Below, one piece after another: positions 37,980 through 47,168 of a stretch of 64,000 nt of DNA. Within the stretch, counting starts at the first letter, position 1, and each line of letters starts with the position of its first letter. The notes beneath the pieces were generated by a model. That model made no database searches, was not told the DNA's origin, and saw only the letters and a list, made by a program, of their open reading frames with translations. Source of the DNA: Histidinibacterium aquaticum (GTDB lineage: Bacteria; Pseudomonadota; Alphaproteobacteria; Rhodobacterales; Rhodobacteraceae); assembly GCF_008710275.1 (NCBI RefSeq), contig NZ_VYQE01000002.1, positions 297,522 to 361,521 of the forward strand, given 5' to 3'. Made by a program: the position numbers and the translations under genes.

Positions 37980-38885
37980 TCATGCGAGGGCCGCGTCGCG
38001 CAGCTTTCGGCGGTGGGCGATGATCTCTTCCTGGACGAAGTCGCGGAAGGCCGCGACCCGCTTGGACTGGCGCAGCTCCTCGGGAAAAGCCAGGAAAACA
38101 GGGACTTCGGCGCTTTCGATCTCGGGCAGGACGCGGACCAATTCGGGAAAGTCCTCGACCACGTAGTCGGGGAGGATGCCGACGCCGAGGTGGTTGTTCA
38201 CCGCCTGGAGCACGCCGAAGTAGTTGTTGATCGTGAGCAGGGACTGCAGATCGTGGCTCAACAACTCACGGGTGAGCGAGGCGGAGGCCGCGACCTGCGT
38301 GCTGCCGGGATTCTGGCAGACGAGTCGCAGTTTGCGAAGATCCTCGATCGAGGCGATCTCGCCCTTGTCCTCGAGGTACGTCTTGCTCGCGTAGAGCCGC
38401 ATGTGCACCGACATCAGGCGTTTGCGGATGAGGTCGGCCTGGCTCGGTTCCTTCATGCGGATCGCGACGTCGGCCTCCCGCATGGGCAGGTCGAGCACGC
38501 GCTCCTCCAGCATCAGGTCGATCTTGAGGTCGGGATACCGCTCGTAGAGCTTGGTCAACCGCGGCGCGAGCCAGAGCAGGCCGAAGGCGATGGTCGTCGT
38601 GACCTTGAGCTCGCCGAAGACCTCTTCCTCGCTGTCGCGTATCCGGGCAGCCGCGGCCTCCAGCCGCTTGTTCATCGAGCGCGTGGCGTCGAACAGTAGC
38701 TCGCCCTGCTCGGTCAGGATCAGGCCGCGGGCGTGGCGGTGGAAGAGGACCGTGTTCAGGCTCTCCTCCAGCGCGCGGATCTGGCGGGAGACCGCGGACT
38801 GGCTGAGATGCAGCGTGTCGCCGGCCGCCGTGAGGCTGCCCGCGTCCGCGACGGCGTGAAAAATCCGCAGTTTGTCCCAGTCCAT
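37980..38885 (-). CDS. LysR family transcriptional regulator
   Basis: 301 residues. The N-terminal winged HTH (WDKLRIFHAVADAGSLTAAGDTLHLSQSAVSRQIRALEESL) is followed by a substrate-binding effector domain. The frame is open upstream, but MDWDKLRIFHAVADAG matches the family start. A target cannot be deduced: divergent from the acyltransferase gene, with a 208-bp intergenic region that might carry its operator. It could also act on a distant locus. Confidence 0.9.
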   Translation of the reverse strand: MDWDKLRIFHAVADAGSLTAAGDTLHLSQSAVSRQIRALEESLNTVLFHRHARGLILTEQGELLFDATRSMNKRLEAAAARIRDSEEEVFGELKVTTTIAFGLLWLAPRLTKLYERYPDLKIDLMLEERVLDLPMREADVAIRMKEPSQADLIRKRLMSVHMRLYASKTYLEDKGEIASIEDLRKLRLVCQNPGSTQVAASASLTRELLSHDLQSLLTINNYFGVLQAVNNHLGVGILPDYVVEDFPELVRVLPEIESAEVPVFLAFPEELRQSKRVAAFRDFVQEEIIAHRRKLRDAALA

Positions 38886-39093
38886 GATCGCAGCCGCCCT
38901 CCAATGGCGCTCCTCATAGACCGGGGAAGGCGGCCGTGACAAATTAAAGAGCACCCCGGACAGATGAAAAATGGTGAAACTGCGGGCGAATGCCCGGTCC
39001 GGCGGCATCCGCAGGCTCTTTCGTGGCGCTGCGGGTGAGGATAGTCTGCCGTCGTCACCGGACCGCCGCCGCGGCGCAGAAAGGCCAGACGAC

Positions 39094-40026
39094 ATGCGCG
39101 ACCGCCACGTCGCCCGCGACATCAGCTACGCCACCTCGGCCGTCACACGGGGCGGCCGCGCCGTGATCCGGATGATGGAGAATGCCACCGGCCGCCTATC
39201 CCTGATCCGCAAGGCACGCGGCTACGACCAGGAGGTCGCCGGGGGACGAGACTTCTGGCAGGTCATCACCGACCGCTACGGGATCACGCTCGAGGTCGTC
39301 GGGGGTTCGCTGGAGAGCATCCCGGCGGAGGGGCCGCTGCTCGTCGTGGCGAACCATCCCTACGGCGTTCTCGACGGGCTGGTGATGGGCCGCATTCTCT
39401 CGGAACGGCGCGGCGGCGACTTCCGCGTGCTGGCGCACCAGGTGTTCCGCAGGTCTCCGGACCTCGAACGTGTGATCCTGCCGATCTCCTTCGAGGAGAC
39501 CAAGGAGGCCGCGAAGCTCAACCTCGAGACCCGGGCCGAGGCGCTGCGCTATCTCGGGGCAGGGGGCGCCATCGGCATCTTCCCGGGCGGGACGGTCTCG
39601 ACCGCGCCCAAGCCCTTTGGCCGGGCGATGGATCCCTCCTGGCGGACCTTCACCGCGAAAATGGCCGCGCGCTCCGACGCGACGGTTGTCCCGATCTTCT
39701 TCGACGGCGCCAATTCGCGGCTGTTCCAGATCGCGAGCCACCTTCACACGACGCTCCGGATGGGCATGCTGATCCGCGAGTTCCGCCGCCGCGCCGGGAC
39801 TCCCGTGCGGGTCGTGATCGGCGATCCGATCCCGAAGGAGGAGCTTATCGCGCGGCGGGGGGACAGCAAGGCCTGCATGGAGTACCTGCGCGCCCGGACC
39901 TACGCGCTCTCGCCCCGGCCCTTCGCCACGGAGACTCTGGGCTTCGACTTCGGGGAGAAGTACAGGTCGAGGGAGAAGGCCAGGAAGAAGGGCAGGGAAC
40001 GCGATGGCGGTCGGGATCTTCGATAG
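39094..40026 (+). CDS. PlsC-type lysophospholipid acyltransferase
   Basis: 310 residues. The acyltransferase catalytic motif is N87-H88-PYGVL-D94, with spacing of five rather than the usual four residues between His and Asp, and FPGGTVST is the later phosphate-binding motif (the EGT equivalent). [23 protein letters not shown] and [20 protein letters not shown] are further landmarks of this subgroup, which is common in Rhodobacteraceae. The substrate could be lysophosphatidate or a lyso-aminolipid. The basic C-terminal tail overlaps the murI start by 23 bases. Confidence 0.85.
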   Translation: MRDRHVARDISYATSAVTRGGRAVIRMMENATGRLSLIRKARGYDQEVAGGRDFWQVITDRYGITLEVVGGSLESIPAEGPLLVVANHPYGVLDGLVMGRILSERRGGDFRVLAHQVFRRSPDLERVILPISFEETKEAAKLNLETRAEALRYLGAGGAIGIFPGGTVSTAPKPFGRAMDPSWRTFTAKMAARSDATVVPIFFDGANSRLFQIASHLHTTLRMGMLIREFRRRAGTPVRVVIGDPIPKEELIARRGDSKACMEYLRARTYALSPRPFATETLGFDFGEKYRSREKARKKGRERDGGRDLR

Positions 40027-40816
40027 CGGGTTGGGCGGGCTGACGGTTCTGGAGGCTGTGCAGAAGCGTCTGCCCGAGGTGCCGTTCCAGTACTACGCCG
40101 ACTCGGCGCACGCACCCTACGGCGTGCGCGCGGCGGACGATATCTATGGACTGACGACCACCGGGGTCTCGCGCCTCTTCGACGCGGGCTGCGACCTCGT
40201 GATCCTGGCCTGCAACACCGCTTCGGCGGCGGCGCTGCGGCGGATGCAGGAATCCTGGGTGCCGAAGGGCAAGCGGGTGCTGGGGGTCTTCGTGCCGCTG
40301 ATCGAGGCGCTGACCGAGCGGGAATGGGGCGACAACTCCCCGCCGCGCGAGGTGGCCGTGAAGCATGTCGCGCTCTTCGCGACGCCGGCGACGGTCTCGT
40401 CCCGGGCCTTCCAGCGGGAACTCGCCTTCCGCGCCATCGGCGTCGACGTGGAGGCACAGGCCTGCGGCGGCGTGGTGGACGCGATCGAGGAGGGGGACAC
40501 GATCCTCGCCGAGGCGCTGGTCCGCAGCCATGTCGACGCGCTCAAGCGGAAGATGCCGACGCCGGACGCCGCGGTGCTGGGCTGCACCCACTACCCGCTC
40601 ATGGCGGAGATCTTCCAGGACGCGCTGGGACCGGAAGTGCGGGTCTTCAGCCAGGCGGAACTGGTGGCCGATAGCCTCGCCGACTACCTGGAGCGGCACC
40701 CGCAGATGCTGGGGCCGGGGCAGGAGGGGGGCTTTCTGACCACGGGAGATCCCAAGAAGGTCTCGAACCGGGCGACGCAGTTCATGCGCCGGAAAGTGAG
40801 CTTCGAGGCGGCCTGA
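40004..40816 (+). CDS. murI: glutamate racemase
   Basis: 270 residues. Provides D-glutamate for peptidoglycan. The catalytic cysteines are C70 ([10 protein letters not shown]) and C194 (LGCTHYPL), and the N-terminal [17 protein letters not shown] is the family signature. It begins inside the 3' end of the acyltransferase gene (23-base overlap) with GGGA as a weak Shine-Dalgarno sequence, so expression is likely coupled. Confidence 0.95.
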   Translation: MAVGIFDSGLGGLTVLEAVQKRLPEVPFQYYADSAHAPYGVRAADDIYGLTTTGVSRLFDAGCDLVILACNTASAAALRRMQESWVPKGKRVLGVFVPLIEALTEREWGDNSPPREVAVKHVALFATPATVSSRAFQRELAFRAIGVDVEAQACGGVVDAIEEGDTILAEALVRSHVDALKRKMPTPDAAVLGCTHYPLMAEIFQDALGPEVRVFSQAELVADSLADYLERHPQMLGPGQEGGFLTTGDPKKVSNRATQFMRRKVSFEAA

Positions 40817-40961
40817 GCGCCGGTGTCCAAATTTGGACGCCGGGACAAGTTACGGAAAAGCAAAGAAAACCTTGCTCGATCCCCGGACTGTTGACCATTT
40901 CGTCGCAGCGATTGCGCGGCGCGGGCCGGGGACCTAGATCGGCAGGGACGAAGGAGAGCGC

Positions 40962-41990
40962 ATGAGCCAGAAGATCGCCATTCTCGGAGCCTCGGGCTAC
41001 ACCGGCGCGGAACTCGTGCGGCTGATCGCGACCCATCCCTCGATGGAGATCGCGGCGCTTTCGGGCAACTCGAAGGCCGGGATGTCGATGGCGGAGGTCT
41101 TTCCGCACCTGCGCCACCTGGACCTGCCGCGGCTGACCACCATCGAGGAGGTGAGCTTCGAGGGCATCGACCTGGTGTTCTGCGCGCTGCCCCACGCCAC
41201 CTCGCAGAGCGTGATCCGGGAGCTGCCGCGCGACGTGAAGGTCGTGGACCTCTCCGCCGACTTCCGGCTGCGGGATCTGCAGGCCTACAAGACCTGGTAC
41301 GGCAAGGACCACTCTGCCCCCGACCTGCAGAGCGAGGCCGTTTACGGGCTGACCGAGTTCTACCGTGACGAGATCGCGGGCGCCCGGCTGGTGGCCGGCA
41401 CGGGCTGCAACGCGGCCACGGGGCAGTACGCCCTGCGCCCGCTGATCGAGGCCGGGGTCATCGACCTCGACCGCATCGTGATCGACCTCAAGGCCGCGGT
41501 CTCCGGCGCGGGACGCTCGCTCAAGGAGAACCTGCTGCACGCGGAGCTCTCCGAAGGGGCGCATGGCTACGCCGTGGGCGGGGTGCACCGGCACCTCGGC
41601 GAGTTCGACCAGGAGTTCTCGGCCATCGCCGGGCGCGAGGTGAAGGTGCAGTTCACGCCGCACCTGCTGCCCGCCAACCGGGGCATCCTCGCCACGATCT
41701 ACGTGGACGGCGAGGCCGAAGCGATTCACCGGGCGCTGAGCGAGAGATACGCGGAAGAGGAGTTCGTCCTTGTCCTGCCTCAAGGCGAGCACCCGTCGAT
41801 TCGGCATATCCGGGGATCGAACTACTGTCATATCGGCGTGGTCGCGGACCGGATCCCGGGACGGGCGATCGTGATCGCGGCGCTGGACAACCTCACGAAG
41901 GGCTCGTCGGGGCAGGCGATGCAGAACGCCAACCTGATGCTGGGCCTGGAAGAGGGCGCAGGACTGAGACTGGCGCCGGTCTTTCCGTAG
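40962..41990 (+). CDS. argC: N-acetyl-gamma-glutamyl-phosphate reductase
   Basis: 342 residues, type 1 ArgC. NADPH-dependent reduction in arginine biosynthesis. [20 protein letters not shown] is the NADP-binding motif, C149 in GTGCNAATG is the catalytic cysteine, and the [12 protein letters not shown] and [15 protein letters not shown] motifs match the family. AAGGAG precedes the ATG. It is separated from murI by 145 bases and followed by a repeat element before ccmE. Confidence 0.95.
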   Translation: MSQKIAILGASGYTGAELVRLIATHPSMEIAALSGNSKAGMSMAEVFPHLRHLDLPRLTTIEEVSFEGIDLVFCALPHATSQSVIRELPRDVKVVDLSADFRLRDLQAYKTWYGKDHSAPDLQSEAVYGLTEFYRDEIAGARLVAGTGCNAATGQYALRPLIEAGVIDLDRIVIDLKAAVSGAGRSLKENLLHAELSEGAHGYAVGGVHRHLGEFDQEFSAIAGREVKVQFTPHLLPANRGILATIYVDGEAEAIHRALSERYAEEEFVLVLPQGEHPSIRHIRGSNYCHIGVVADRIPGRAIVIAALDNLTKGSSGQAMQNANLMLGLEEGAGLRLAPVFP

Positions 41991-42000
41991 GACCGGCGGC

Positions 42001-42060
42001 GGAGGGGGGCTCTGCCCCCCGCCTTCGGCCCCCCCGAGGGTATTTGGGGGCTAGATGAAG
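42001..42060 (+). repeat. Rhodobacteraceae-type intergenic repeat between argC and ccmE
   Basis: GGGGGGC-TCT-GCCCCCC (42004-42020) is followed by CCCCCCGAGGGTATTTGG and an ATGAAG tail. It is the same element, in the opposite orientation, as at 30781-30840. Elements of this type are recalled from many Rhodobacteraceae intergenic regions. Confidence 0.7.
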
Positions 42061-42076
42061 AGAGGGGCGAAGAGCC

Positions 42077-42559
42077 ATGAAGTCGCTGAAGAAGAAACGC
42101 CGGATCCAAGTCATCGTGCTGGCCTTCGTGGCGCTCGCGATCTCGACCGGGCTGATCGGCTACGCCATGCGGGACGGGATCAATTTCTTCCGCTCGCCCT
42201 CCGAGGTGGCCGAGGCGCCGCCCGCGCCCAACGAGACCTTCCGCATCGGCGGGCTCGTCGAGAGCGGCACCCTGGTGCGCGGCGCGGGCGAGACGGTTCG
42301 GTTCTCCGTGACCGACGGCGGCGCCTCGATCCCGGTGACCTATACCGGAATCCTTCCCGACCTCTTCGCGGAGAACCAGGGCATGGTGGGCCAGGGCCGC
42401 TACGTGAACGGGACCTTCGAGGCGACCGAGATCCTCGCCAAGCACGACGAGACCTACATGCCCAAGGAGGTCACCGACGCGCTGCGCGAACAGGGCGTCT
42501 ACCGCGAGCCGGAGGCGGAGGACGCAACGCCTGCGGACGCGCCGGTAACCACCAATTAA
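42077..42559 (+). CDS. ccmE: cytochrome c maturation heme chaperone CcmE
   Basis: 160 residues. An N-terminal membrane anchor (about 10-28) is followed by a periplasmic OB-fold. The covalent heme-binding histidine is H123 in LAKHDETYMPKEV, with Y127 as the candidate axial ligand. It holds heme for delivery to the CcmF/H lyase. The flanking ccmF and ccmH confirm the pathway, but the three genes are separated from ccmE by the lysis cassette. Confidence 0.95.
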   Translation: MKSLKKKRRIQVIVLAFVALAISTGLIGYAMRDGINFFRSPSEVAEAPPAPNETFRIGGLVESGTLVRGAGETVRFSVTDGGASIPVTYTGILPDLFAENQGMVGQGRYVNGTFEATEILAKHDETYMPKEVTDALREQGVYREPEAEDATPADAPVTTN

Positions 42560-42608
42560 CCACGCCGCGGCAGTCTCGCTCCCTCGCGTTTTCAAGGTGG
42601 GGGCCGAG

Positions 42609-43220
42609 ATGGACGAGATACGACGGATGGCCGTGGAGATCGTGGACCGCGAGGGCGGCTACGTGAACGACCCCGACGATCCCGGGGGGGCGACGAAGCA
42701 CGGTGTCACCCTGGGGACCATGCGGCGGCTCGGGCTCGACCTGTCGGGCGACGGCAGGATCGACGCGCGGGACGTGCGGCGGCTCTCGCGGGAGGAGGCC
42801 GTGGGGATTTTCCTCGAGCACTACTTCCGGCGGCCGCGGATCGACGGACTTCCCGCAGCGTTGCAGCCCTCGGTCTTCGACATGCAGGTGAACGCCGGCG
42901 CCAATGCCGTCCGCATCCTGCAGCGGCTCTTCCGGCAGATGCGCTTCGACTGCGCGGTGGACGGGCTCATCGGGCCGGAGACGCTGAGGGTGGCGGAGCA
43001 GGCCATGGAGGCGGCGCCGGATCACCTGGTGGATGCCTACGGCATCGCCCGGCGCAGCTATTACTACGACCTGGCCGACCGCCGCCCGGCGAGCCGCAAG
43101 TACGCGCGCGCGCGCGACGGCGGCAAGGGCGGCTGGATCCGCCGGGCCGAGGAGTTCATCTCGCCGCGCTATCACCTCAGTGCCGCCGAGCACCGCGAAA
43201 GGGTCGCGGCATGGGGCTGA
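42609..43220 (+). CDS. GTA-type endolysin, glycoside hydrolase family 108
   Basis: 203 residues. The N-terminal GH108 domain carries the catalytic Glu candidate E15 in the DREGGYVNDPDDPGGATKHG motif; a C-terminal peptidoglycan-binding segment follows (FDMQVNAGANAVRILQRLF, then SYYYDLADRRPASRKYARA). It is predicted to be a muramidase. In Rhodobacter capsulatus the GTA endolysin and holin are encoded away from the structural cluster; this gene and the next have that arrangement. The ATG is selected because AAGGTGG lies eight bases upstream; a GTG four codons earlier is possible. Confidence 0.82.
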   Translation: MDEIRRMAVEIVDREGGYVNDPDDPGGATKHGVTLGTMRRLGLDLSGDGRIDARDVRRLSREEAVGIFLEHYFRRPRIDGLPAALQPSVFDMQVNAGANAVRILQRLFRQMRFDCAVDGLIGPETLRVAEQAMEAAPDHLVDAYGIARRSYYYDLADRRPASRKYARARDGGKGGWIRRAEEFISPRYHLSAAEHRERVAAWG

Positions 43221-43732
43221 TGGGCAGGGGACTGGACTGGGTCTTCGGCGACGGGCGCAACGTCGTGGCCGAGACCGCGGGCATCTTCCGCGAGAACGCC
43301 GAGGCCGCGGCCCGGCGTGAGGCGGGGATGAAGGACGCGGCGCTGGCGCAGCTCGCCGAGGAGTTCGCGCGGCCGCGGGCCGGGCTCTTCGACCGGCTGA
43401 TCGACGGGCTGAACAGGCTGCCTCGGCCGCTGCTCGCCTTCGGCACGCTGGGGCTCTTCGGGGCGGCGATGGTCGATCCGATCTGGTTCGCGAGCCGGAT
43501 GGAGGGGATCCAGCTGGTGCCCGAGCCGCTCTGGTGGCTCATGGGGGCGATCGTCAGCTTTTACTTCGGCGCGCGCCACCAGGCGAAGGGTCAGGACTTC
43601 CAGCGCTCGGTGGCCGAGACCATGGCGCGGGCCGGGACGGTGGCGCGCAACGTGGAGCGGCTGGAGCGGATGGCCGCTCCGCCCGCGCCCGCGAACCCCG
43701 CGCTCGAGGACTGGAGGCGGGAGCATGGATGA
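43211..43732 (+). CDS. holin, GTA_holin_3TM family
   Basis: 173 residues matching the family of three-TM holins for gene-transfer-agent release (PF11351). An amphipathic N-terminal region of Arg/Glu-rich helices (about 1-65) is followed by hydrophobic segments at about 72-92 and 104-121 and a charged C-terminus. It overlaps the endolysin gene by 10 bases and the following gene by 8. The predicted role is permeabilising the inner membrane to release the muramidase. Confidence 0.82.
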   Translation: MGLMGRGLDWVFGDGRNVVAETAGIFRENAEAAARREAGMKDAALAQLAEEFARPRAGLFDRLIDGLNRLPRPLLAFGTLGLFGAAMVDPIWFASRMEGIQLVPEPLWWLMGAIVSFYFGARHQAKGQDFQRSVAETMARAGTVARNVERLERMAAPPAPANPALEDWRREHG

Positions 43733-43931
43733 GCGGCACCCCGCGCTCGAGGCCCGGGTCGCCGCGCTCGAGACGCGCTCGGCGGTGGAGGACGTCCACC
43801 GCGAGAACGTTGAGCGTCGGCTGGGGCATATCGAGGACACGCTCAAGTGGCTGGTTCGGCTCGTGATCGGCTCGATCCTGCTCGCCGCCCTGGCCTGGAT
43901 GCTGGGCGGCGGGCTGGTGCTGGTCGGGTAG
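43725..43931 (+). CDS. XhlA-like lysis accessory protein
   Basis: 68 residues. A short charged coiled coil (ALEARVAALETRSAVEDVHRENVERRL) is followed by HIEDTLKWLVRLVIGSILLAA, one transmembrane helix at about residues 44-66, and a short Gly-rich tail. This is the layout of XhlA/hemolysin-type phage proteins that act with a holin. It overlaps the holin gene by 8 bases, so all three cassette genes are coupled. Assigned on architecture rather than a family search. Confidence 0.65.
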   Translation: MDERHPALEARVAALETRSAVEDVHRENVERRLGHIEDTLKWLVRLVIGSILLAALAWMLGGGLVLVG

Positions 43932-44000
43932 GGCGTTTCGTCCCGGTCTCTCAACGGCTTTTGAGTGTCGGGAGGCGTCCCGATCGGTTAAGGAGAGGGC

Positions 44001-45977
44001 ATGATTACCGAACTCGGACATTTCGCGCTGGTCCTCGGCTTCGCCATCGCCCTTGTGCAGATGGTGGTGCCGTTCTGGGGCGCGGAGAAGGGCTGGCGCG
44101 GCTGGATGGCCGTGGCCGACCCGGCGGCCACCTCGCAGGTGATCCTCGTGGGCTTCTCATTCGCGGCGCTCACCTGGGCCTTCGTCACCTCGGACTTCTC
44201 GCTGCGGCTGGTCTTCGAGAACTCGCACTCGGCCAAGCCGATGCTCTACAAGATCACCGGCGTCTGGGGGAACCACGAGGGCTCGATGCTCCTGTGGCTG
44301 CTGATCCTGGTGCTCTTCGGGGCCTTCGCCTCGTGGTTCGGCGGCGGGCTCCGGCCCTCGTTCAAGGCGCGGGTGCTGGCGGTGCAGGCGGCGATCTCGG
44401 TGGCCTTCTACGCGTTCATCCTCTTCACCTCGAATCCCTTCCTGCGGCTGGCCGTGCCGCCGCTCGACGGGCAGGACCTCAACCCGCTGCTGCAGGATCC
44501 GGGCCTCGCCTTCCATCCGCCGTTTCTCTACCTGGGCTACGTCGGGCTGAGCATGGCCTTCTCCTTTGCCGTGGCGGCCCTGATCGAAGGGCGCGTGGAC
44601 GCCGCCTGGGGCCGCTGGGTGCGGCCCTGGACGCTGGCGGCCTGGCTGTTCCTGACGGTCGGCATCGCGCTGGGGTCCTGGTGGGCCTACTACGAGCTCG
44701 GTTGGGGCGGCTTCTGGTTCTGGGACCCGGTGGAAAACGCGAGCTTCATGCCCTGGCTCATCGCGGCGGCGCTGCTGCACTCGGCGATCGTCGTGGAAAA
44801 GCGCGAGGCGCTGAAGAGCTGGACGATCCTGCTGGCGATCCTGGCCTTCGGCTTTTCGCTACTCGGAACCTTCATCGTGCGCTCTGGCGTGCTGACGAGC
44901 GTCCATGCCTTTGCCAACGATCCCGAGCGGGGGGTCTTCATCCTCGCGATCCTCGGCGTGTTCGTGGGCGGGGCGCTGACGCTCTACGCGGCGCGGGCGA
45001 ACACGATGCGGGCGACCGGGGCCTTCTCCACCGTCAGCCGGGAATCGGCGCTGGTGCTGAACAACGTCCTGCTGGCGGTCTCGGCCTTCGTGGTCTTCGT
45101 GGGCACGATCTGGCCGCTCTTCGCTGAGATGGTGCTGGGCCGGACGCTTTCGGTCGGGGCGCCCTTCTTCGACGCGGCCTTTTCGCCCTTCTTCGTAGCC
45201 ATCGCGCTGGTGCTCCCAGTGGGGGCCATGGTGGCCTGGAAGCGCGGCAAGCTGGGACGGGCGGCGCAGCCGCTCTGGCCCGTGGCCGTGCTGGCCGTGG
45301 CGCTCGGTGCGCTGGCCTTCGCGCTGCAGACCGGGCGGTCGGCGCTAGGACCGGTGGGCGTGGCGCTCGGCGTCTGGGTCGTGGGCGGCGCCTTCGCGGA
45401 CCTCTGGTCGCGGACCGGGCGCGGGCCTCTCGGCCAGCGCTTCGGGCGGCTCACGCGTCTGCCGCGCGGCGACTGGGGCAAGACCGTCGCCCATGCCGGG
45501 CTCGGCGTGACGATCTTCGGGATCGCCGCCATGCTTGCCTGGCAACAGGAGGACATCCGCGTCGCGCAGGAGGGCGAGACCTACGAGGTCGGTGCCTACG
45601 AGGTGACGCTGAACGACGTGCAGGAGGGGCGGGGCCCGAACTATCGCACCACGATGGCCGAGATCGAGATGATGCGGGATGGCCGGCAGGTCGCGCTGCT
45701 CTACCCGGAGAAACGGGTCTACCCGGTCGCGGCCATGCCCACGACCGAGGCCGCGATCGACAACGGCGTGCTGCGCGACCTCTATGTCGTGATCGGCGAC
45801 GAGCAGGATAACGGCGGCTGGGCGGTGCGCGTCTACATCAAGCCCTTCGCCAACTGGATCTGGGGCGGGGCGATCCTCATGGCGCTGGGCGGGCTGATTT
45901 CGCTGTCCGACCGCCGCCTGCGGATCGGCGTGGCCGCCGCCAAGACCCGCTCCGTGCGACAGGTGCCCGCCGAATGA
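44001..45977 (+). CDS. ccmF: cytochrome c heme lyase subunit CcmF
   Basis: 658-residue polytopic protein of the CcmF/NrfE family. The periplasmic heme-handling WWD domain is visible as GWGGFWFWDPVENASFMPWL, flanked by conserved histidines (for example NHEGSM). It transfers heme from CcmE to apocytochromes. AAGGAG lies just before the ATG. The stop overlaps the ccmH start (ATGA). A DsbE/CcmG thioredoxin, often encoded next to ccmF, is not in this window. Confidence 0.96.
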   Translation: MITELGHFALVLGFAIALVQMVVPFWGAEKGWRGWMAVADPAATSQVILVGFSFAALTWAFVTSDFSLRLVFENSHSAKPMLYKITGVWGNHEGSMLLWLLILVLFGAFASWFGGGLRPSFKARVLAVQAAISVAFYAFILFTSNPFLRLAVPPLDGQDLNPLLQDPGLAFHPPFLYLGYVGLSMAFSFAVAALIEGRVDAAWGRWVRPWTLAAWLFLTVGIALGSWWAYYELGWGGFWFWDPVENASFMPWLIAAALLHSAIVVEKREALKSWTILLAILAFGFSLLGTFIVRSGVLTSVHAFANDPERGVFILAILGVFVGGALTLYAARANTMRATGAFSTVSRESALVLNNVLLAVSAFVVFVGTIWPLFAEMVLGRTLSVGAPFFDAAFSPFFVAIALVLPVGAMVAWKRGKLGRAAQPLWPVAVLAVALGALAFALQTGRSALGPVGVALGVWVVGGAFADLWSRTGRGPLGQRFGRLTRLPRGDWGKTVAHAGLGVTIFGIAAMLAWQQEDIRVAQEGETYEVGAYEVTLNDVQEGRGPNYRTTMAEIEMMRDGRQVALLYPEKRVYPVAAMPTTEAAIDNGVLRDLYVVIGDEQDNGGWAVRVYIKPFANWIWGGAILMALGGLISLSDRRLRIGVAAAKTRSVRQVPAE

Positions 45978-46420
45978 AGCGGCTCCTTCTGATCCTCTGC
46001 CTGCTGGCCGCGCCGCTCTGGGCGGTGCAGCCCGACGAGATGCTCGACGATCCCGCGCTCGAGGCGCGGGCCCGCGAGATCAGCCAGGGGCTGCGCTGCC
46101 CGGTCTGCCAGAACGAGAGCATCGACGAATCGAACGCGCCGGTCTCCCGCGACCTGCGTTTGCTCGTGCGCGAACGGCTGGTGGAGGGCGACAGCGACGC
46201 CGAGGTCGTGGACTACATCGTTGAGCGTTACGGCGAGTTCGTCCTGCTCTCGCCGCCGCGCGAGGGGGCCAACCTCGTCCTCTGGTGGTCGGCTCCGGTG
46301 CTCTTCATCCTCGGCCTCGGTATCGCCTGGGCGGCGATCCGGGGACGCGGACGGGCCGCGCCGCCCGAGGGGCTCTCGGACGAGGAAGAGGCCCGGCTGC
46401 GCGAGCTTACCGGCGACTGA
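45974..46420 (+). CDS. ccmH: cytochrome c maturation protein CcmH
   Basis: 148 residues. A signal-anchor (about 1-18), the redox motif C42-P-V-C45 in LRCPVCQNESIDESNAPVSRDLR, and a second membrane helix (about 100-122) are present. The CXXC pair keeps apocytochrome c cysteines reduced for heme ligation. The start overlaps the ccmF stop codon. A separate TPR-domain CcmI is not seen next to it. Confidence 0.95.
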   Translation: MKRLLLILCLLAAPLWAVQPDEMLDDPALEARAREISQGLRCPVCQNESIDESNAPVSRDLRLLVRERLVEGDSDAEVVDYIVERYGEFVLLSPPREGANLVLWWSAPVLFILGLGIAWAAIRGRGRAAPPEGLSDEEEARLRELTGD

Positions 46421-46606
46421 CTTGCCAGGGCGGCCGCCCGGCGCTAAAGCAGCGCCACGGTCCGCAGTTCACCGAGGCGCCGCCACCCGCAAGGGATGCT
46501 GAACCTGCCAGACGAGAGAGTTGTCGTGCAGCTTTCGCCGCATCCACGGACAAGGGCGGCCATCCGGCCCCGTCGAGGGGACAGCGATGACGGCGGGAGA
46601 CATGCC

Positions 46607-47098
46607 ATGACCCGTCAGGCCATTCCCCTGACCATCCCCGATATCAGCCTCTTCGCGAAGGCGCTGCGCGCGCAGCTGCCGGGCGAGACCGGGCACCAGT
46701 CCATGCTGAACGCTGTCGCCCGGGCGGCGGGATACCCGAACTTCCAGGCCCTGAGCGCCGCCCCGCGCGAGCCCGAGCCCGACCGGCGTGCGGTGGACCG
46801 CGCGGCGGCCTGGTTCGACGCCGATGGGCACTTCACCGCCTGGCCGGCGAAGTACTCTGTCCAGATGCTCTGTCTCTGGCCGATCTGGGCGCAACTGCCC
46901 GCCCGCGAGGCGATGACCGAGCGGCAGATCTCGGACCGGATCCACGCGCTCTGCACCTTCCGCGACGCGGCCCGGATCCGGCGCGAAATGGTCAACCACG
47001 AGATGCTGCGGCGCAGGCTCGACGGCTCGGAATACCGGCGCGTCGAGCAGAAGCCGGGGCCTACGGAGCGGGCGCTCATCGCACGGATCCTCGCGTGA
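46607..47098 (+). CDS. DUF2087 domain protein
   Basis: 163 residues. The N-terminal part (ISLFAKALRAQLPGETGHQSMLNAVARAAGYPNFQAL) resembles a small DNA-binding-like helical domain, and the C-terminal DUF2087 stretch is RRAAAWFDADGHFTAWPAKYSVQMLCLWPIWAQL with the later YRRVE. DUF2087 is found alone or fused to HTH regulators, and its function is unknown. The ATG at 46607 is preferred (GGGAGA upstream) over an in-frame start 37 codons earlier. Confidence 0.78.
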   Translation: MTRQAIPLTIPDISLFAKALRAQLPGETGHQSMLNAVARAAGYPNFQALSAAPREPEPDRRAVDRAAAWFDADGHFTAWPAKYSVQMLCLWPIWAQLPAREAMTERQISDRIHALCTFRDAARIRREMVNHEMLRRRLDGSEYRRVEQKPGPTERALIARILA

Positions 47099-47168
47099 CG
47101 CAGTGTCCCCCTTCCGATTCTCGCGCGGCTCGCCCAAGTTGGCCGCGCGAGTGAGGAAAGGGACCGCG

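Noticed and set aside
43172-43954. Minus-strand frame across the holin gene
   Set aside because: No signal or domain; the plus strand carries a better-supported family match.
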